Assembly: GCA_950295325.1 (NCBI GenBank)
Contig: OX485809.1
Span: 8,246,001-8,310,000, forward strand
From: Polytrichum commune
Taxonomy: Eukaryota > Streptophyta > Polytrichopsida > Polytrichales > Polytrichaceae
Reading direction: 5' to 3'
DNA: 64,000 bases
The translations under genes and the position numbers were made by a program. The stretch's first letter is position 1; every line of letters begins with the position of its first letter. The notes below the pieces were generated by a model. It did no database searches, was not told the origin of the DNA, and saw only the letters and a program-made list of their open reading frames with translations. Shown one piece after another: positions 10,838 to 23,879 of the stretch.

Positions 10838-13800
10838 TACTCAGGCACCTACTTTTGGAGCGTCCTCTTCTGCATTCGGTGGTTCCACATCAACCCCTGC
10901 ATTTGGTAATCCATTATTCTCAATAAGGGGGTCTGTTTCAGTTTAGGAGTAGGTGTGTGGTTATGCCGCTCCCTTGCGCACCGGATGTTGGAGAGCTGGA
11001 TATTGTGCAGTCTAGATTTGTTTTGTGATTCTATACATATTCTGTACTGATGGAGCATACATGGTCTATCTGTGTGGGATTGTCTCATCCCTAGATGTTG
11101 GAACTTGTTGCATTACTTTTGGGAGGAGTTTGCAAGAGTTTCATGCTGGTGTAGTTCTTTGTCCATGTATCAGCCCCGAGGAGGTTGTTAGTTCACCTGT
11201 GCTCTTGGAAGTGAAAGAACATCTTTGCTGTCTCTTGCTATGTTGATTTGTCTCCTTTTCAAGTTTTATATATTTTAAAGAAAACTTACAGATATTGTTG
11301 TGCAGGAGCTTTTGGTCAAAAACCTGCATCGCCCTTTGGTAGCTTTGGTTCAACCACACCAGCACAAAATCCATTCGGTTCTCCATCCTTTGGGCAGTCA
11401 CAACCTGCTTTTGGTAGCCAGCCATTTGGGTCCACAACTCCAGCATTTGGGGCACAGTCAGCGCCAGCATTTGGAAGTGCAAACAGTTCACTGTTTAGAA
11501 GCTCATCTTTTGGAGCCTCATCTTCCCCAGCTTTTGGGTCCACCTCTAGTCCTGCATTTGGGTCCACCTCTAGTCCTGCGTTTGGGGCATCAACTCCTGC
11601 ATTTGGGGCATCAGCTCCTGCGTTTGGGGCATCAGCTCCTGCGTTTGGGGCATCAGCTCCTGCGTTTGGGGCATCAGCTCCTGCCTTTGGGGCATCTGCT
11701 CCTGCATTTGGGAGCACGCCTACATTTGGGCAAAGTGCACCTGCATTTGGAGCAAGTTCTACGCCAGCCTTTGGTAGCACCCCTGCTGCATCACCCTTTG
11801 GTACCATCAACTCTGTACCTGTGCATTTTAGGATTGGTCTCCTGTTCATTCCATCTTTACTGTGTCATCTTTGAAGTGAAGGTTGTGGGTTGCTGCTTAT
11901 GACTCAAATCATAGAAATCTTCAAATTGGATGTAATTTAATTTAATTTTTTTATTAATTTTTATTTTATGCACGGAAACACTGCTCATGGCAATGTCCTT
12001 GCTTTGATGTTTGTCGATTCAGTTCGTAATGCTTTGGTTTGAACTTCTGGACCTGTACTGCAATAAGGGTTCTCTTCCTTTCCCTACCTCATGTGAATCA
12101 CCACTTTGGGTGATGAAGGTGTGCTCGACTTCGTCTCCCACACCTGAGAATGGCAGTAGGGTAGGTTCTTGGATCGATTGCCTACCACTCTTTGTGTGTG
12201 CTTAAAAGCCTTGCGATATTCTTGAGTTCTTCAATTTAGCATGATGAGCAGGACACACTTTGTTGTTCCTGGATGCTGTGAAATGCTAATTGTTGTTTAT
12301 GCCCTGATGTGTACAGGAGCCCCTGCAGCAGCAAATACATTTGGGAGTTTTGGAGCTACAACGTTTGGAGGTCAGCAACGGGTAGGGAGCAGGGCAACCC
12401 CATATGCAGTTACCAATGACACAGATGCTGGTGTAGGTGGGCAACCTGGAAAGTTCTTGTGCATCTCTGCTATGCCTGCTTACAAAAACAAAAGTCAAGA
12501 GGAGCTAAGATGGGAAGATTACCAAGCAGGCGATAAAGGTACAAAATTTCCTCTTCAGTTTTGACAAGTCTTGAGGTGTTATTAGAGGTGTATAGGGACT
12601 TGTATAAGTGGTAAGTAAAAGAGTTGTCGGCCATCTTCATTGTCTCTTCTAGTGAAAGCCTCTCTTCAATTTCACTAAATAGTTTTATCGAGGTGATGAT
12701 TGCTCATTTATGACTTTGACATTCATGAGACCTTGATAAAATCCAAGCTCACAGACAAACAGAGTTGTATTACTCTTAGAAGATGAACATGAAGCATGAG
12801 CTCATTCAATTGAATAAGTGTCTGTGTGAGAATGTATTCATCGGTAGGCACAGATTTGAGTGCGTCCATGTTTGATTTCACAGATGATTTGTGTATGGCA
12901 GGTGGTCCAAATTCAGCTAGCCCTCAACCACCAACAACAGGTGGAATTTTTGGCCAGTCTCAACAGACTACAGCATCTTCTACTCCATTTGGAGCGGCCA
13001 CCACCCCATTTGGCCAAGCAGCAACTCCTAATCCATTTGCTGCAAGCTCAACTCCAAACTTGTTTGGGGGTGCAAAACCTACATTTGGCAGCCCCAGTAC
13101 ACCTGCACCTGCATTTGGTGCCACATCTACTGCAGCATTTGGATCCACAGCTTTTGGGTCCAGTGCACCTGCATTTGGAGCTGCAGCAAGTGCTCCTGCA
13201 TTTGGAGCAGGGAGTTCAGCCACAGCCTTTGGGTCAACCCTGCCTGCGTTTGGGCAAAGTTCGGCTTCAGCGTTTGGGGGCGCAACATTTGGATCAACAA
13301 CTCCTTCATTGTTTGGGCAGACAACACCTGCCTTTGGGGCATCATCTCCTGCATTTGGTGCAGCTTCAAGTAGTCCAGCTTTCGGGAGTCAGAGTTCTGC
13401 AGCATTTGGAGGAAGTAGTATATTTGGGAGCACTCAAATGTCAGCTGCAGGGGGTCTATTTTCTACTCCTGCATCCCAGCCTTTTGGTACTACTACTCCT
13501 GTGTTCGGTCAAAGTCAGCCTGCATTTGGGTCGAATTTGTTCAGCAACACAACTACCCCTGGTTCTATTTTTGGGCAAACAAAGCCAGCAGGATTGGCAC
13601 AATCTTCGGTATGTAATGGACATCTTTTGATTGTGTTGCAATTGGTTTTCTTTGGAATTCCGTTTGGGCCATCCATTATCACTTCTGGTCAAATTGGAAG
13701 ATGTTCTGCAATTTGGTCAAACTTTTATTGACCTGCATTCCTGTGGGTGTGAGCTTGGAACTGGTAGGGGTTGTTTTCATTTTTGATGTGTAGCAAGGAA

Positions 13801-16800
13801 TCACATAGTTCTGGTGCCTGCAGCTAGCAATTTTGTCTGACTTAATGCTATTCATGTTTGTGAGTGGTATACATTGCTTAGCTAGGTTTTTGAGAGATTT
13901 TGAGAGTGTTTCTGTATCCTTGATAATTACATGTTTGCGTAAGTTAAAACTTACAAAACAGAACAAATTGGTGGTCAGTAGAGAATGACAGTATTTTGTA
14001 CTTGTCTTCCAGTTAGTTAAGATCACCTTTGATTATTATGTTATGTTAGTGCAAATGTCTAACTCCTTGTTTGCTGTGTTTACATTGGCAGTCTTCTTTG
14101 ACATTTGGTGGTTTTGGATCAACACCAGCTTCTCAACCACCAAGTGCGTTCAACTTTCCCACACAGCAAGGTAAGACTGAAACTGCTGAGACGTGCATCT
14201 ATAACTTACAGATAGCACACTGTACCCTACATAATGCTTAGCAAGTTCCGGAGATCTGTTTTGAGGTCCAACATCCTGTTATGATCTTTTCTTGGCTCTT
14301 GTTTTGCAAACTGGGGACATGCGGGGACATTCATGTTCTAATAGGAATTTTTGTCTATGGTTGTTCTTACAGTGTTTCAGAAGCTTTCTAAACGTACTAT
14401 TTATTCTGAATAGAAGGTTTGATTTATTCACATGTCCTCAATTCTTGTATATGTGCATGTGCAGGAGGGACAAATATTTTTGGGGCGACACCATCTCCAG
14501 CTTTTGGTCAGCAGAATGCACTTGGCCAATCTCAGTATGTGTTCAAATACTCCTGAAGTAGTTACCTTGCTTTTTTTGAGTCAAGATACAGGTCCTAGGG
14601 GATGTAGGGATACAATTTAATGCTTAAAATTCTCATATAAAACTTCTTTTGAGACAGAGCTTAATCGAAATGGTTCAGTCAGAATGTAGACATAAAGACA
14701 CCTAGAAGTTGAACTCTCAGCAGCACATCTTTTCAAATACTACACATCCTGTGTAATTAGATCCTGGATCAGTGTGGAGCCTGTCTTCAGCAAAATTTTC
14801 CCCCTTGTTGAGATTGTTTAATTGAAAATGAACATGTCTTTAATTTGGGAGGTCCAGAATGCCAATAACTGTTCTTGCCTAGCAGCATAAAATCTGGTTT
14901 TGTGAAGTTAAGACTAAACTTAGCAAAGCTTATTTTCTTTTTATGTATGGTTCTTAGAGTCTGTTTTATTGTAGTCATAAAATACTGTTTCTACAGTTCA
15001 AGGCCCTATTGATAAGTTTGATGTCTTGTGCATTTAGGCCTGCACAGAACATGATGGCGGCCACGTCTACTCCAGTGACAAATCCCTTTGGAACTTTACC
15101 TGCTATGCCCCAAATGATGATTGGGCGAAGCGCTGGATCTGGTCCTTCGCTTCAGTATGGAATTTCAAGCATGCCTGTAAGTTGGGAACAATTATATATT
15201 GAGGAACCCAAGATACTTTCAAGCATGAGGAGGGGAGAGTCTAATTAGGCTCCTGCTAAATTGTTGAAACTTGTTCATTTGTTCACTTTGAAGGACTGTC
15301 AGAGTCAAGTGAGTGAGACTTTGAGAGATATTGATGCAGGTATCAGAAAAGCCAGCAGAAGTGCGAGTTAATTCTCTCTTGACACCCCGCTCCATCACCC
15401 AACGATCGAAGGTTCGCATGCATGCACGGCGATATCATCCTAGTAAAGACAGTCCAAAAGTAAGTGCAGTCTTTATGCTATATGAATGATCGGTTTCTCA
15501 CTTGCATCATTGTTCACATTTTAGTCTTCACATTTTGTCCCTTCTGTATATTGTTCTTGCTTTCCCGTTTTGCACAAGAGAGTATGGATTCTTGGGTTTT
15601 CTAGGTTGGGACATCATTTGATGGCTGTTGACATATATAAATATATGTTGTGCTGGTATTGCATTTGTAGATAGCCTTCTTCAGTGATGGTGATGAAGCC
15701 CCCTCAACACCCAAGGCAGATGTGATGTTTGTTCCACGGGAGAATCCCCGTGCATTGTTTATTCGCCAGCCAGATCAGTCTCCTGCTACACCATCAGCAG
15801 TGAAGAGAACCCCGGATATTAGAGAAATTGCTACTCCGGTACATGTGAATGGTATGTGCAGAGTTTGAATGCATATTCTATCCATCATATTAATATGTTA
15901 TAATACATATAGGATTTGAAATGCATTGTGCAGGAAGTACATGAGATCTTGTAGTGACACCATTCCTCTTTCTAATGTATAGGTGTTGATGAAGATAAGG
16001 AGACAGTGGGTGGTGATTCAGTGCCTCTGCCCATTCCAGAAAGTATGCTTCAAACTCTTACTAGTCTTTGTGACAAAGTATTGTATCTGGCCCTATGAAG
16101 GCTTTATTGAAGTAAGGTTGCGATGGATTAGGTGTTCTCTTGAAAAGAGTTTGTTGCTTTACTGGGCCTGATAGTAGGAGGTGTATGTTTCCAGGTCCGG
16201 GAGATAGCTGGAAAGGCCCTGGAATCAGAAGTGAGGCAGTTGCTACTGAGACTGTAACAATAACCCATACTAAGTCCCCAGAAAAACCAGTAGCAAAACA
16301 GGTTCCCAAAGTGAATGGGTTCCGGGAGGAGCACAATCACAGAGGAAATGGATATATTTCTATTACAGGTATGTAAGGGCAATCAAATGGGATGGTTGAT
16401 GACATACTTTGCATTTAATTCTTTATAGTCACGTTCTTCATGTATTTGCCTGCTGCGTAGTAAGAAGGATCATGTCAGCTTTGTCTGTTGACTTTCTGTG
16501 CAATGATTGAAAGTCTCTTCATTTTCTGTGGTAATAGGTCACCGAGCTGGGGAAGCCGCAATTGCCTACGAGCATGGTGCTGATATAGAAGCTTTGATGC
16601 CGAAGTTGCGGCACTCAGATTACTTCACAGAGCCAAAAGTGCAAGAACTTGCTGCAATGGAGCGTGCAGAACCTGGATTTTGTCGAAGAGTGGCTGACTT
16701 TGTGGTTGGGCGCAAGGTGAGGAATTTTTATTGCTGTTGCTTGTACTCTTGCCAACTGTATTTTTACTGCTGTTGTCTGCCTCAAACTATTTCCTATTCA

Positions 16801-19800
16801 AGAATTGCAGACGCCAATCATACCACGATGTCTTCAACTGGATGTTTTGCAGTCAAGGTTTGAAGATAGATTTGTGTTTATTGCAAACATCAAAGTATAT
16901 TGAGATGTATGTGAAAGTGGCTGCATATCTAAAATTTCCGGGTGTTTTTGATTCCTGACCAGCTCTATGGCCAAGTCAAGTTTCTTGGGGAGACTGATGT
17001 TCGTCGACTCGACTTAGAGAGTATTATTCAGTTCAACAAATGCGAGGTTCTTGTCTATATGGATGAAAACAAGAAGCCAGCTATAGGCCAAGGATTGAAC
17101 AAACCAGCAGAAGTTACACTTTTGAATGTTAAGTACATGGACAAGAAAACTGGCCAGTACCATTTAGACGGACCAGAAGTTGAAAGGTTTGAGAAACGGC
17201 TGAAGAAAAAGACCGAGGAACAGGGAGCTGAGTTTATTTCCTATAATGGGCTCAAAGGAGAATGGAAGTTTCGAGTGAAGCACTTCAGTCGATATGGACT
17301 AGATTTTGACTCTGATGAAGAAGATGCTACCGTGAGAAACCAAGAGAAGGCTCTCACATTGGCAGGTCGGTGATTCCAGGGTTTCAAGAATCATGAATCT
17401 CCTCATCATAACATAAACTCATTGACTAACTTGGTTTCTTATATTTGAGTTAGGGGGTGAGGTGGTTTGAAATTAAAAATAGGTCATTAGTAAACAGTTT
17501 GCAGAAGACATGGAAAATTAAATAGTAGGATGTTTGATTTATGTTTCCACAGCAAACTTGAACAGCCTTGTTACACTCACCTGACTGTCATCCACACAGG
17601 TAATAATGACATGGAAGGCGTTGAGCAGGATGCAGAAGACTCCATGTATGATTCACCACAGAAAGTCTTTGACATTACACCAGAATCAGGAGTTGACATG
17701 GATGAAGACACTGATAATGATACTGTTTATGGGACTGCCCGCCAGGCTGCACTTTCACACTCCCTTCCTGCACATCTGCATCTTGACCCTGTGAAAATGC
17801 AACAGATGCGTGCTCTCTTCTTCAATGAAGGTAGTTATGGCCTTTTTGTTTTTATAAAACATGTACCCTGAAGCTAAAAGTGAGTCTAGTAGTATACAGC
17901 AGTGCACAGTTGCAGTCAATTACAATCTTTTGAGATGCATGTGGCAATGAAGTGGTGAACTTGTTTAAGTATCTGGTAGATCCTGGAAATCCTGTCTACC
18001 GTCAGAGGTGTTACTTTTGGCTGGAGAAGTGATTTTCTTTCTGTAGTTTCTGTAGAACATATGATGTTGCAGCTGTAGTCAAGAACATGAACATGCGCTG
18101 TTGGTTTTCCCCAGGTATTTAGGATGATCTCGTGCATAACGTTCTCTCTTTGTAAAAATAAGATGGTAGCTGGGTTGTGATTGGGTTGGCGGGAGGGGGG
18201 CGCTAAAGGATAAATACTTCATTATGGTCATGAATTTGTGTTGGATCTAAGTGCTCTGACTTTCTGGTTTCTTGTTTTGTATTGTTGTTCTCTTTATCCC
18301 CATTAGCAGGTGTCTGTTTTAAATTGTATTAAATCATGTAGACCTGGTCTGTCTACCTCTAGTTGTCAGATCATGACATCTTGCTTGGCACATCTGTCAA
18401 ATAGGTAGACTGAGCTTCTTGGTTTCCAGACTCTTTTAAATGTTGTTTCATCTGAGGTTGAACTCTCTTCCTTGGATTAACAGTTGTGATTTGAAAACCA
18501 GGTGAAGAAGCAGATGATATTGCTCCAGCTGGAGTATATGGCCGCAGGCAATCACGCGCACCAGTTACTCCCTCTGCTCCTGTCAGTTCTAGCAGCCAAT
18601 CGTTTAAAACTCCCAATCAATCTTTCAAAACTCCCAATCAATCATTCAAAACTCCCAATCAATCATTTCAAACTCCACAAAAGGATGCTGCTGGCGATGA
18701 CTCCGAAGGGCGTCCAGCATGGCCCCAACGATCTTCTCCTTGGAAGAGTGGTCCTGCAAAGCAGATGAGAGTCTCCCCTCTTACGTCATGGAAACGATCT
18801 TCTGCCTATTCAGCTCTGGAGGAAGGGCTCTCTGGCCGACAAACACCTCTCTTGGACTTGTCTCCCTCTAGGTTTGTATAATGGACAATGTTACTTCAAG
18901 AACAGGCTTTGGGTGTTTTCTAGATATAGACAGCGGGACCTTCAAGGCTTACTTAATAATGGTTGATTCTCTCTTCTAATTGATTTGAACATTACATTCT
19001 TATTTGTGAATCCTAGTGGTTACTAGGCAGCTATACAATGTGCACGTGTTGTGTCACTCTTGATGTGGTGGAAACTGGATCACACACACAAAAAACTTGT
19101 GTATTTTTGACGAGGTTGCTGAGCTGATGAAATGGTATTGTGTCATAAATTTAGGAGCCTATGGAATGTCTATTCTTTTCTTTCCATCCTTACTAATGGA
19201 GTTCGTTTGTTGCAGATCCCCTCTCTTGGCACTGACAATGACTGGAGAGCACGAGAGATCAGGTGTGAAAGCAGGTGTCAAGAGGCCTCGAGGAAGTAGC
19301 CTCTGGCTGGATGCAACTGAGCGGCCTAGTTCACTTGCTCTTGGTCGCTCTGACCATATTGCAGATGCTGCATTGTTTTTAGGGTGCTCCTTTCGAGTGG
19401 GTTGGGGCCCAAATGGTGTCTTTTTCCATAGTGCCACACGTTCAGGACAGGATGGGACAAATAGAGGATTGTCTTCATGCATTCAGTTTGAAAGGGTTGC
19501 ACTTGATCGGACCGTGCGTGATGATGGAGGTGCTGTTAGAGATGAACTTGTGGAGCTGCAGTTTGTGTCACCACTGTCCCTCCACATGTCAATGAGTCAG
19601 GTATTGTTACCATTCATTTCTTTTCTATGATTATTAGTTTGCAGGCTTTGTTAGACAAGGACTCATAGAAGGCATGTAGAATCTTTTGCCAATTTATAAA
19701 GATTGTACTGAAGAGGTGTTCCTACTCAAATTTGCACTAACGGGAAAGATGGAACTCTAGGTGGTGGACAACCCCCTGCAGGTAGGAGCTGGCAATCTTA

Positions 19801-22735
19801 AGTTACGCACTTTGGTGTGTAGCCCAGTTAATCTACCTAGTTTGTGCATGGAATATGAAGACCTTGTGCAGAAACAGCATGAAGTGGTAGGAGTTGGGGA
19901 GAAGAATCGTGTTGTTCTCCGCCATCAAAGTATGGTCTGGCAGCTGATAAGTGTCCTCTTTTCTGAATCTTCACACATACCAGAAGAAATGGAAGATGAA
20001 GTAGAGGAAGTGTGCGAGATAGCAAAGAGATCATTGGACGGCCCAGATCGGTCAGCAGAGCTTTTTCTTCGAAGAGCAGACTTCAGTAGCTGGCTACAGG
20101 ATAATGTGGGTCACTTGGTGGATGAGGAATTAGGGCAACTCAAGGGCAATAAGTATTTGAAGCAGATATTCACATTCTTGACAGGACGAAAGCTGGATGA
20201 AGCTGTTGAGAAGGCCATAGGCAGCGGAGATGTCCGGCTCTCTACTTTGTTAAGCCAGGCTGGTGGCCCAGTGGACATACGTACTGATATTGCCACTCAG
20301 CTGGAGGTTTGGGCTAGTGAGGATCTGGATCAGTCCCTTATAGAGACAGATCGCACAGCGATATATAAACTTCTTGCAGGTGAGTGTTTGTAAGAACTAT
20401 TTCCACAGTGCCCTGCACCTCATGTTGGGTCAAAGACTAAAATTGTAACCCCGCAAATAACATTTATAGGCAGTGTGTTAGCTTGGGCATGTTGCGTCCA
20501 ATCAATCCACATTAGAGATTCTCATCCGTGATCTACTTGTGGTTCAATGAATTCTGGAATGTGTTGTTCTATTACAGTATGATGAATAGTTGGTGTGCCT
20601 GCAGGTGACCTTGGGAGTGCCCTTGCTGGTCGGAACATCGACTGGAAGCGCTTTCTGGGTCTTGTAATGTGGTACCAACTTGGTCCTGACACAGATGTAC
20701 CCTCCATTGTTGATACATATGAGGAACTTCTGGATCAAAATGAAGCACCAAGACCAATACCTAAGTATGTAGAAGAAGGAGCGACACTGAACAACACCCA
20801 CGTTGACTGCGATATATATGATACAACATACTATCTCATGCTATTACATGCAGAGAAGGGAAAGGATACAATAAATACGATGAAAATGTTATCCTCATCC
20901 TCCTCAACGTTTGATCGGTTGGACCATAGGCTGGCTTGGCATCAACAAGGCCTCCTGCATGCAATTGGGGTTCTGGAAACACAGCAGCTGACTTCGCTGC
21001 ACATGAATTTTGTCAGTCAGCTGTTGTCAGTGGGCCTTTGTCATTGGGCTCTCTATGTTGTTCTGCATATGCCCTGGTCTTCTGAACACCCAGGCCTCCA
21101 CGAAAAGGTATCCTGTGCATCTCAAGTATGCATTTGTGCTCTCTACAGGTATTTTTACGTTGTTGTGGAGTAAAAATTGCATAGATCAAATTTGGGGGTC
21201 CGCAAAGCACTAATATAGAAACTCTATGATGAAACTATTAAGGATGGCTTCGTTTGTGAAGGTTGTGAAAGAGATCTTAAATCAGTACTGTGAGACCTGG
21301 AGCACTTCAGATTCACAGCAAGAGTTTCTGAAAGATGACCTTGGGATTCCATTGGAGTGGCTTCACGAAGCATTGGTAAGTTAAAAAAACAACGCGCATC
21401 TGAAGTTTAGGGAGGAAGTTGATGTTTCTGACATGTTCTATGAGGAGGACGAATCATGCCTAGCATGCAATTTGGTGTCTCTTTTTTAGAAGGTTTTGTG
21501 GAATTTTTTGTAGTCAGTACTCGCATTATATCAACTTTATTAGGGCATTGTTCAGTTTGGTTGTTGTGTAAATATTGGGGTTTTATTCTAGTTCCTCTAG
21601 GTGATGAGTGTTGATAATTGTATGATCAACACTTTCTGATGTTTGGTGGCAGGCACTATATTGGCGTTACTCTCGAAATACCAAGAAGGAACTTGAGCAT
21701 TTGATTAAATGCTGCCAATGGAGGAATGCTCATATCTTGTTTATGACAACAGTAGCTGCTACATTATTCCTCAATTGTAAGCATTCTTTACATTGTTTCT
21801 TGACTGTTTCATGCATTGTGTACAGATTCTTGTGGTATGTGTCTTTCAAGTAAACATTGTAGTCACAGTTTCTCTTTTAACCGGAGTCAACTCCTAGATT
21901 CTCAGAAGAATGACTGGACCTTTTGTGCAGCTGAGCACTCTGAAATCTGGCAATTTGCTAGTCAATTGGATGGTCATTTGACAGAGGTGGAGGACTGGGA
22001 CCTGGGAGCAGGCATCTACATTGACTTTCTAACGTTAAAGAACAGCTTTGTTGACACTTTGGGTCCAATTGAAGAACTGGTATGGTGCCTGATGTCTTCT
22101 GTGATTACTTGCTTGCCTACAATTTTTGTATCTGTGGTGTGGTGTATAGTATTTTCGTCTTTATTCATTTCTTGAGTTGCATCTGTGGTGGCAAAATTAG
22201 GATACCTTTGAGAAGAGGATTGAGTTCTCTGGACTGTTTTTCGAGCGCCTTAAGGAGTCGCAAGCTTTGTGGAAATCAAAATGGCTCAATGACGCCAGGT
22301 ATCACCACTTTCAAGATATTTATTAATTTCAAATTTTCAGAGTTTCCATTTTCTTCTAGCTTTCAACAGTGGGGAATTTCAAGACTTGTGGCTTTTTGGA
22401 GTCAACAATTGCTAACCTGCCAGTTCTCTTCATCATCTCAATATTTGGAATCATGATGTATATTCTACTGCATAGCTTGCTCCAAGTATGGATGTCCTCT
22501 AAAATTTATTTTGTGGAACCTTTTTGTTTGCAGAGTGGCATATTCAAAAATGGCCGATGAGATTGCAGCACTTCTCTTAGCTGAAGCTAAGTCACAGTCT
22601 GTAGACATTGGTGTTCAAATGAGGATGTTTGATACTGTTCTTGATGCACCCATGCCAGAGGATGCTAGGATGTGTCGTGTACAAGGAGCCACCGCAGCCT
22701 TCACGAAGTGGATTACCAAAGAAGTGCCTGCGTGA
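10401..22735 (+). CDS. NUP98-NUP96: Fused NUP98-NUP96 nucleoporin precursor (24 exons, 1899 aa)
   Basis: Nuclear pore precursor that cuts itself into NUP98 (mobile FG nucleoporin) and NUP96 (Y-complex scaffold). Exons: 10401-10419, 10828-10905, 11306-11800, 12317-12538, 12902-13608, 14092-14170, 14465-14534, 15038-15176, 15340-15459, 15671-15851, 15983-16042, 16195-16368, 16538-16716, 16963-17365, 17600-17830, 18502-18871, 19216-19600, 19782-20379, 20605-21107, 21262-21375, 21653-21776, 21931-22079, 22201-22298, 22534-22735. They total 5700 bases in one frame. FG/PAFG repeats fill residues 1-197 and ~272-550. A GLEBS motif (RAE1/GLE2 binding) is at ~198-271, ending [20 protein letters not shown]. 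The autopeptidase (S59) domain is ~785-955 with HF/SRYG at 17281-17298, cutting between F949 and S950. NUP96 starts before [20 protein letters not shown] (~1030) and includes [10 protein letters not shown]. The start is fixed by MFGSSSPFG across intron 1. Exon 18 could also start at 19761, in frame. All introns are GT-AG. Confidence 0.92.
11575..11700 (+). repeat. In-frame 21-bp tandem array in the FG region
   Basis: Six back-to-back 21-bp units inside exon 3, each coding P-A-F-G-A-S-A/T. Units three to five are identical, suggesting recent expansion and likely length variation. It adds FG units without changing frame. Confidence 0.9.
18599..18685 (+). repeat. In-frame 21-bp tandem repeat in the NUP96 N-terminal linker
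   Basis: Four 7-residue units (SFKTPNQ three times, then a diverged SFQTPQK) at about residues 1086-1113 of the fusion. They lie in the disordered linker between the NUP96 N-terminal motif and the folded scaffold. Each unit has a Thr-Pro pair, a possible phosphorylation site (inference). Confidence 0.85.
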
Positions 22736-23879
22736 ACTTTGCTCACAAGCATCTTCTTTGTTTATTTCTGTGATAGGAGGTATTCCAGTGGCCTTGAGTA
22801 GCAACGATGATGTTAAAGTTTGCTCATTCCATGACTTGCTAGAGTACGGCTATAGTTTGCTCATTGTATGGAGGCATTAGCAAAGACTCTTGGTCAAGCC
22901 ATTGTTGCGAGTGATGTGCACGAAGGAATGGATATCGTGTGATAGTAAGAGAGCTCCTGAGTGAAGAAGACGAGTCCACAAAACCCATTTCATTCTGGTA
23001 TTTTGCCTGGCTGTTGGCGGAGTTAGTGACAAAGGCCGTGTTCTATTTTAAAGTAAGTTTGGTATGTATTTACAACCCAAAATAGTGCATTTCACTTGAA
23101 TACTTTGGCCCAAGGCCAAAGTTATCTTTATCAGGAAGGGCCTGTTTTCTTTGCATATGAATTAGATATAGGTTGTTTGGTATTGTGTTTTAACTAGGTT
23201 TACATGATCAGGAATGTAGATTTTAACTCCTGGGCATCATCAACTGCTTTCCAGACCTGTTTCTCATCTTTCCATTTGTTGATTGTGGGACGACATTAGA
23301 TGAATTTGTTAACATATTAAGTTACACAGTCATGATATCAAATCTCAATCATATACTGAGGTTTGTAATAGACATAATCTCAGTGGATGTGTGGACATTC
23401 TTTGCTTTAAAGGTTGAAGTGATTGTGATCTTCTGGAATAGCTTGGTGACTTAATTGTGCTTGTTCTCCAGTGATGAATAGGCTCGTTGGATTGTTTTGG
23501 GAGTGTTATTCTGGATGTCACCAATTGTTGGATAATCCTCACAGATGCAGATTTGATCTTCGACCCAGAGTCCGGGGAGTTCTGTAGAGAAAATGGCTAA
23601 TTGCCGAGCTTTCTGGAGGTGGCTCGGATTTTTCAAATTTTACCGAGAAGTGGGCCTAGAGAGTGCAAAATTTATCGGTTGATAGCCCCCATTTCCTAAT
23701 GTATTTAGGCAATTAGCTGACATTTTTTTTTTCTTTCCATTTATGCAATTTCCGAAACGTCTAAAGTGGGGCCGGATTTATATTTTGGTGGTGGATGTGT
23801 CATTGTCATTGTCATTTTATTTTATTTCAAGTGTTTAGGATTAAATAATGTGGGCATTCACTCTCCATTTTTTTTCGTC
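22736..23879. other. 3' flank of NUP98-NUP96, otherwise empty
   Basis: Contains the 3'UTR of the nucleoporin gene (extent not determined) and AT-rich DNA. No additional gene recognised. Confidence 0.5.

Noticed and set aside
11316-11849. Long minus-strand ORF of 177 codons opposite exon 3 and the similar one at 12960-13223.
   Set aside because: Antisense shadow of the FG-repeat coding region, rich in Pro-Asn-Ala-Gly only because of the repeat codons.
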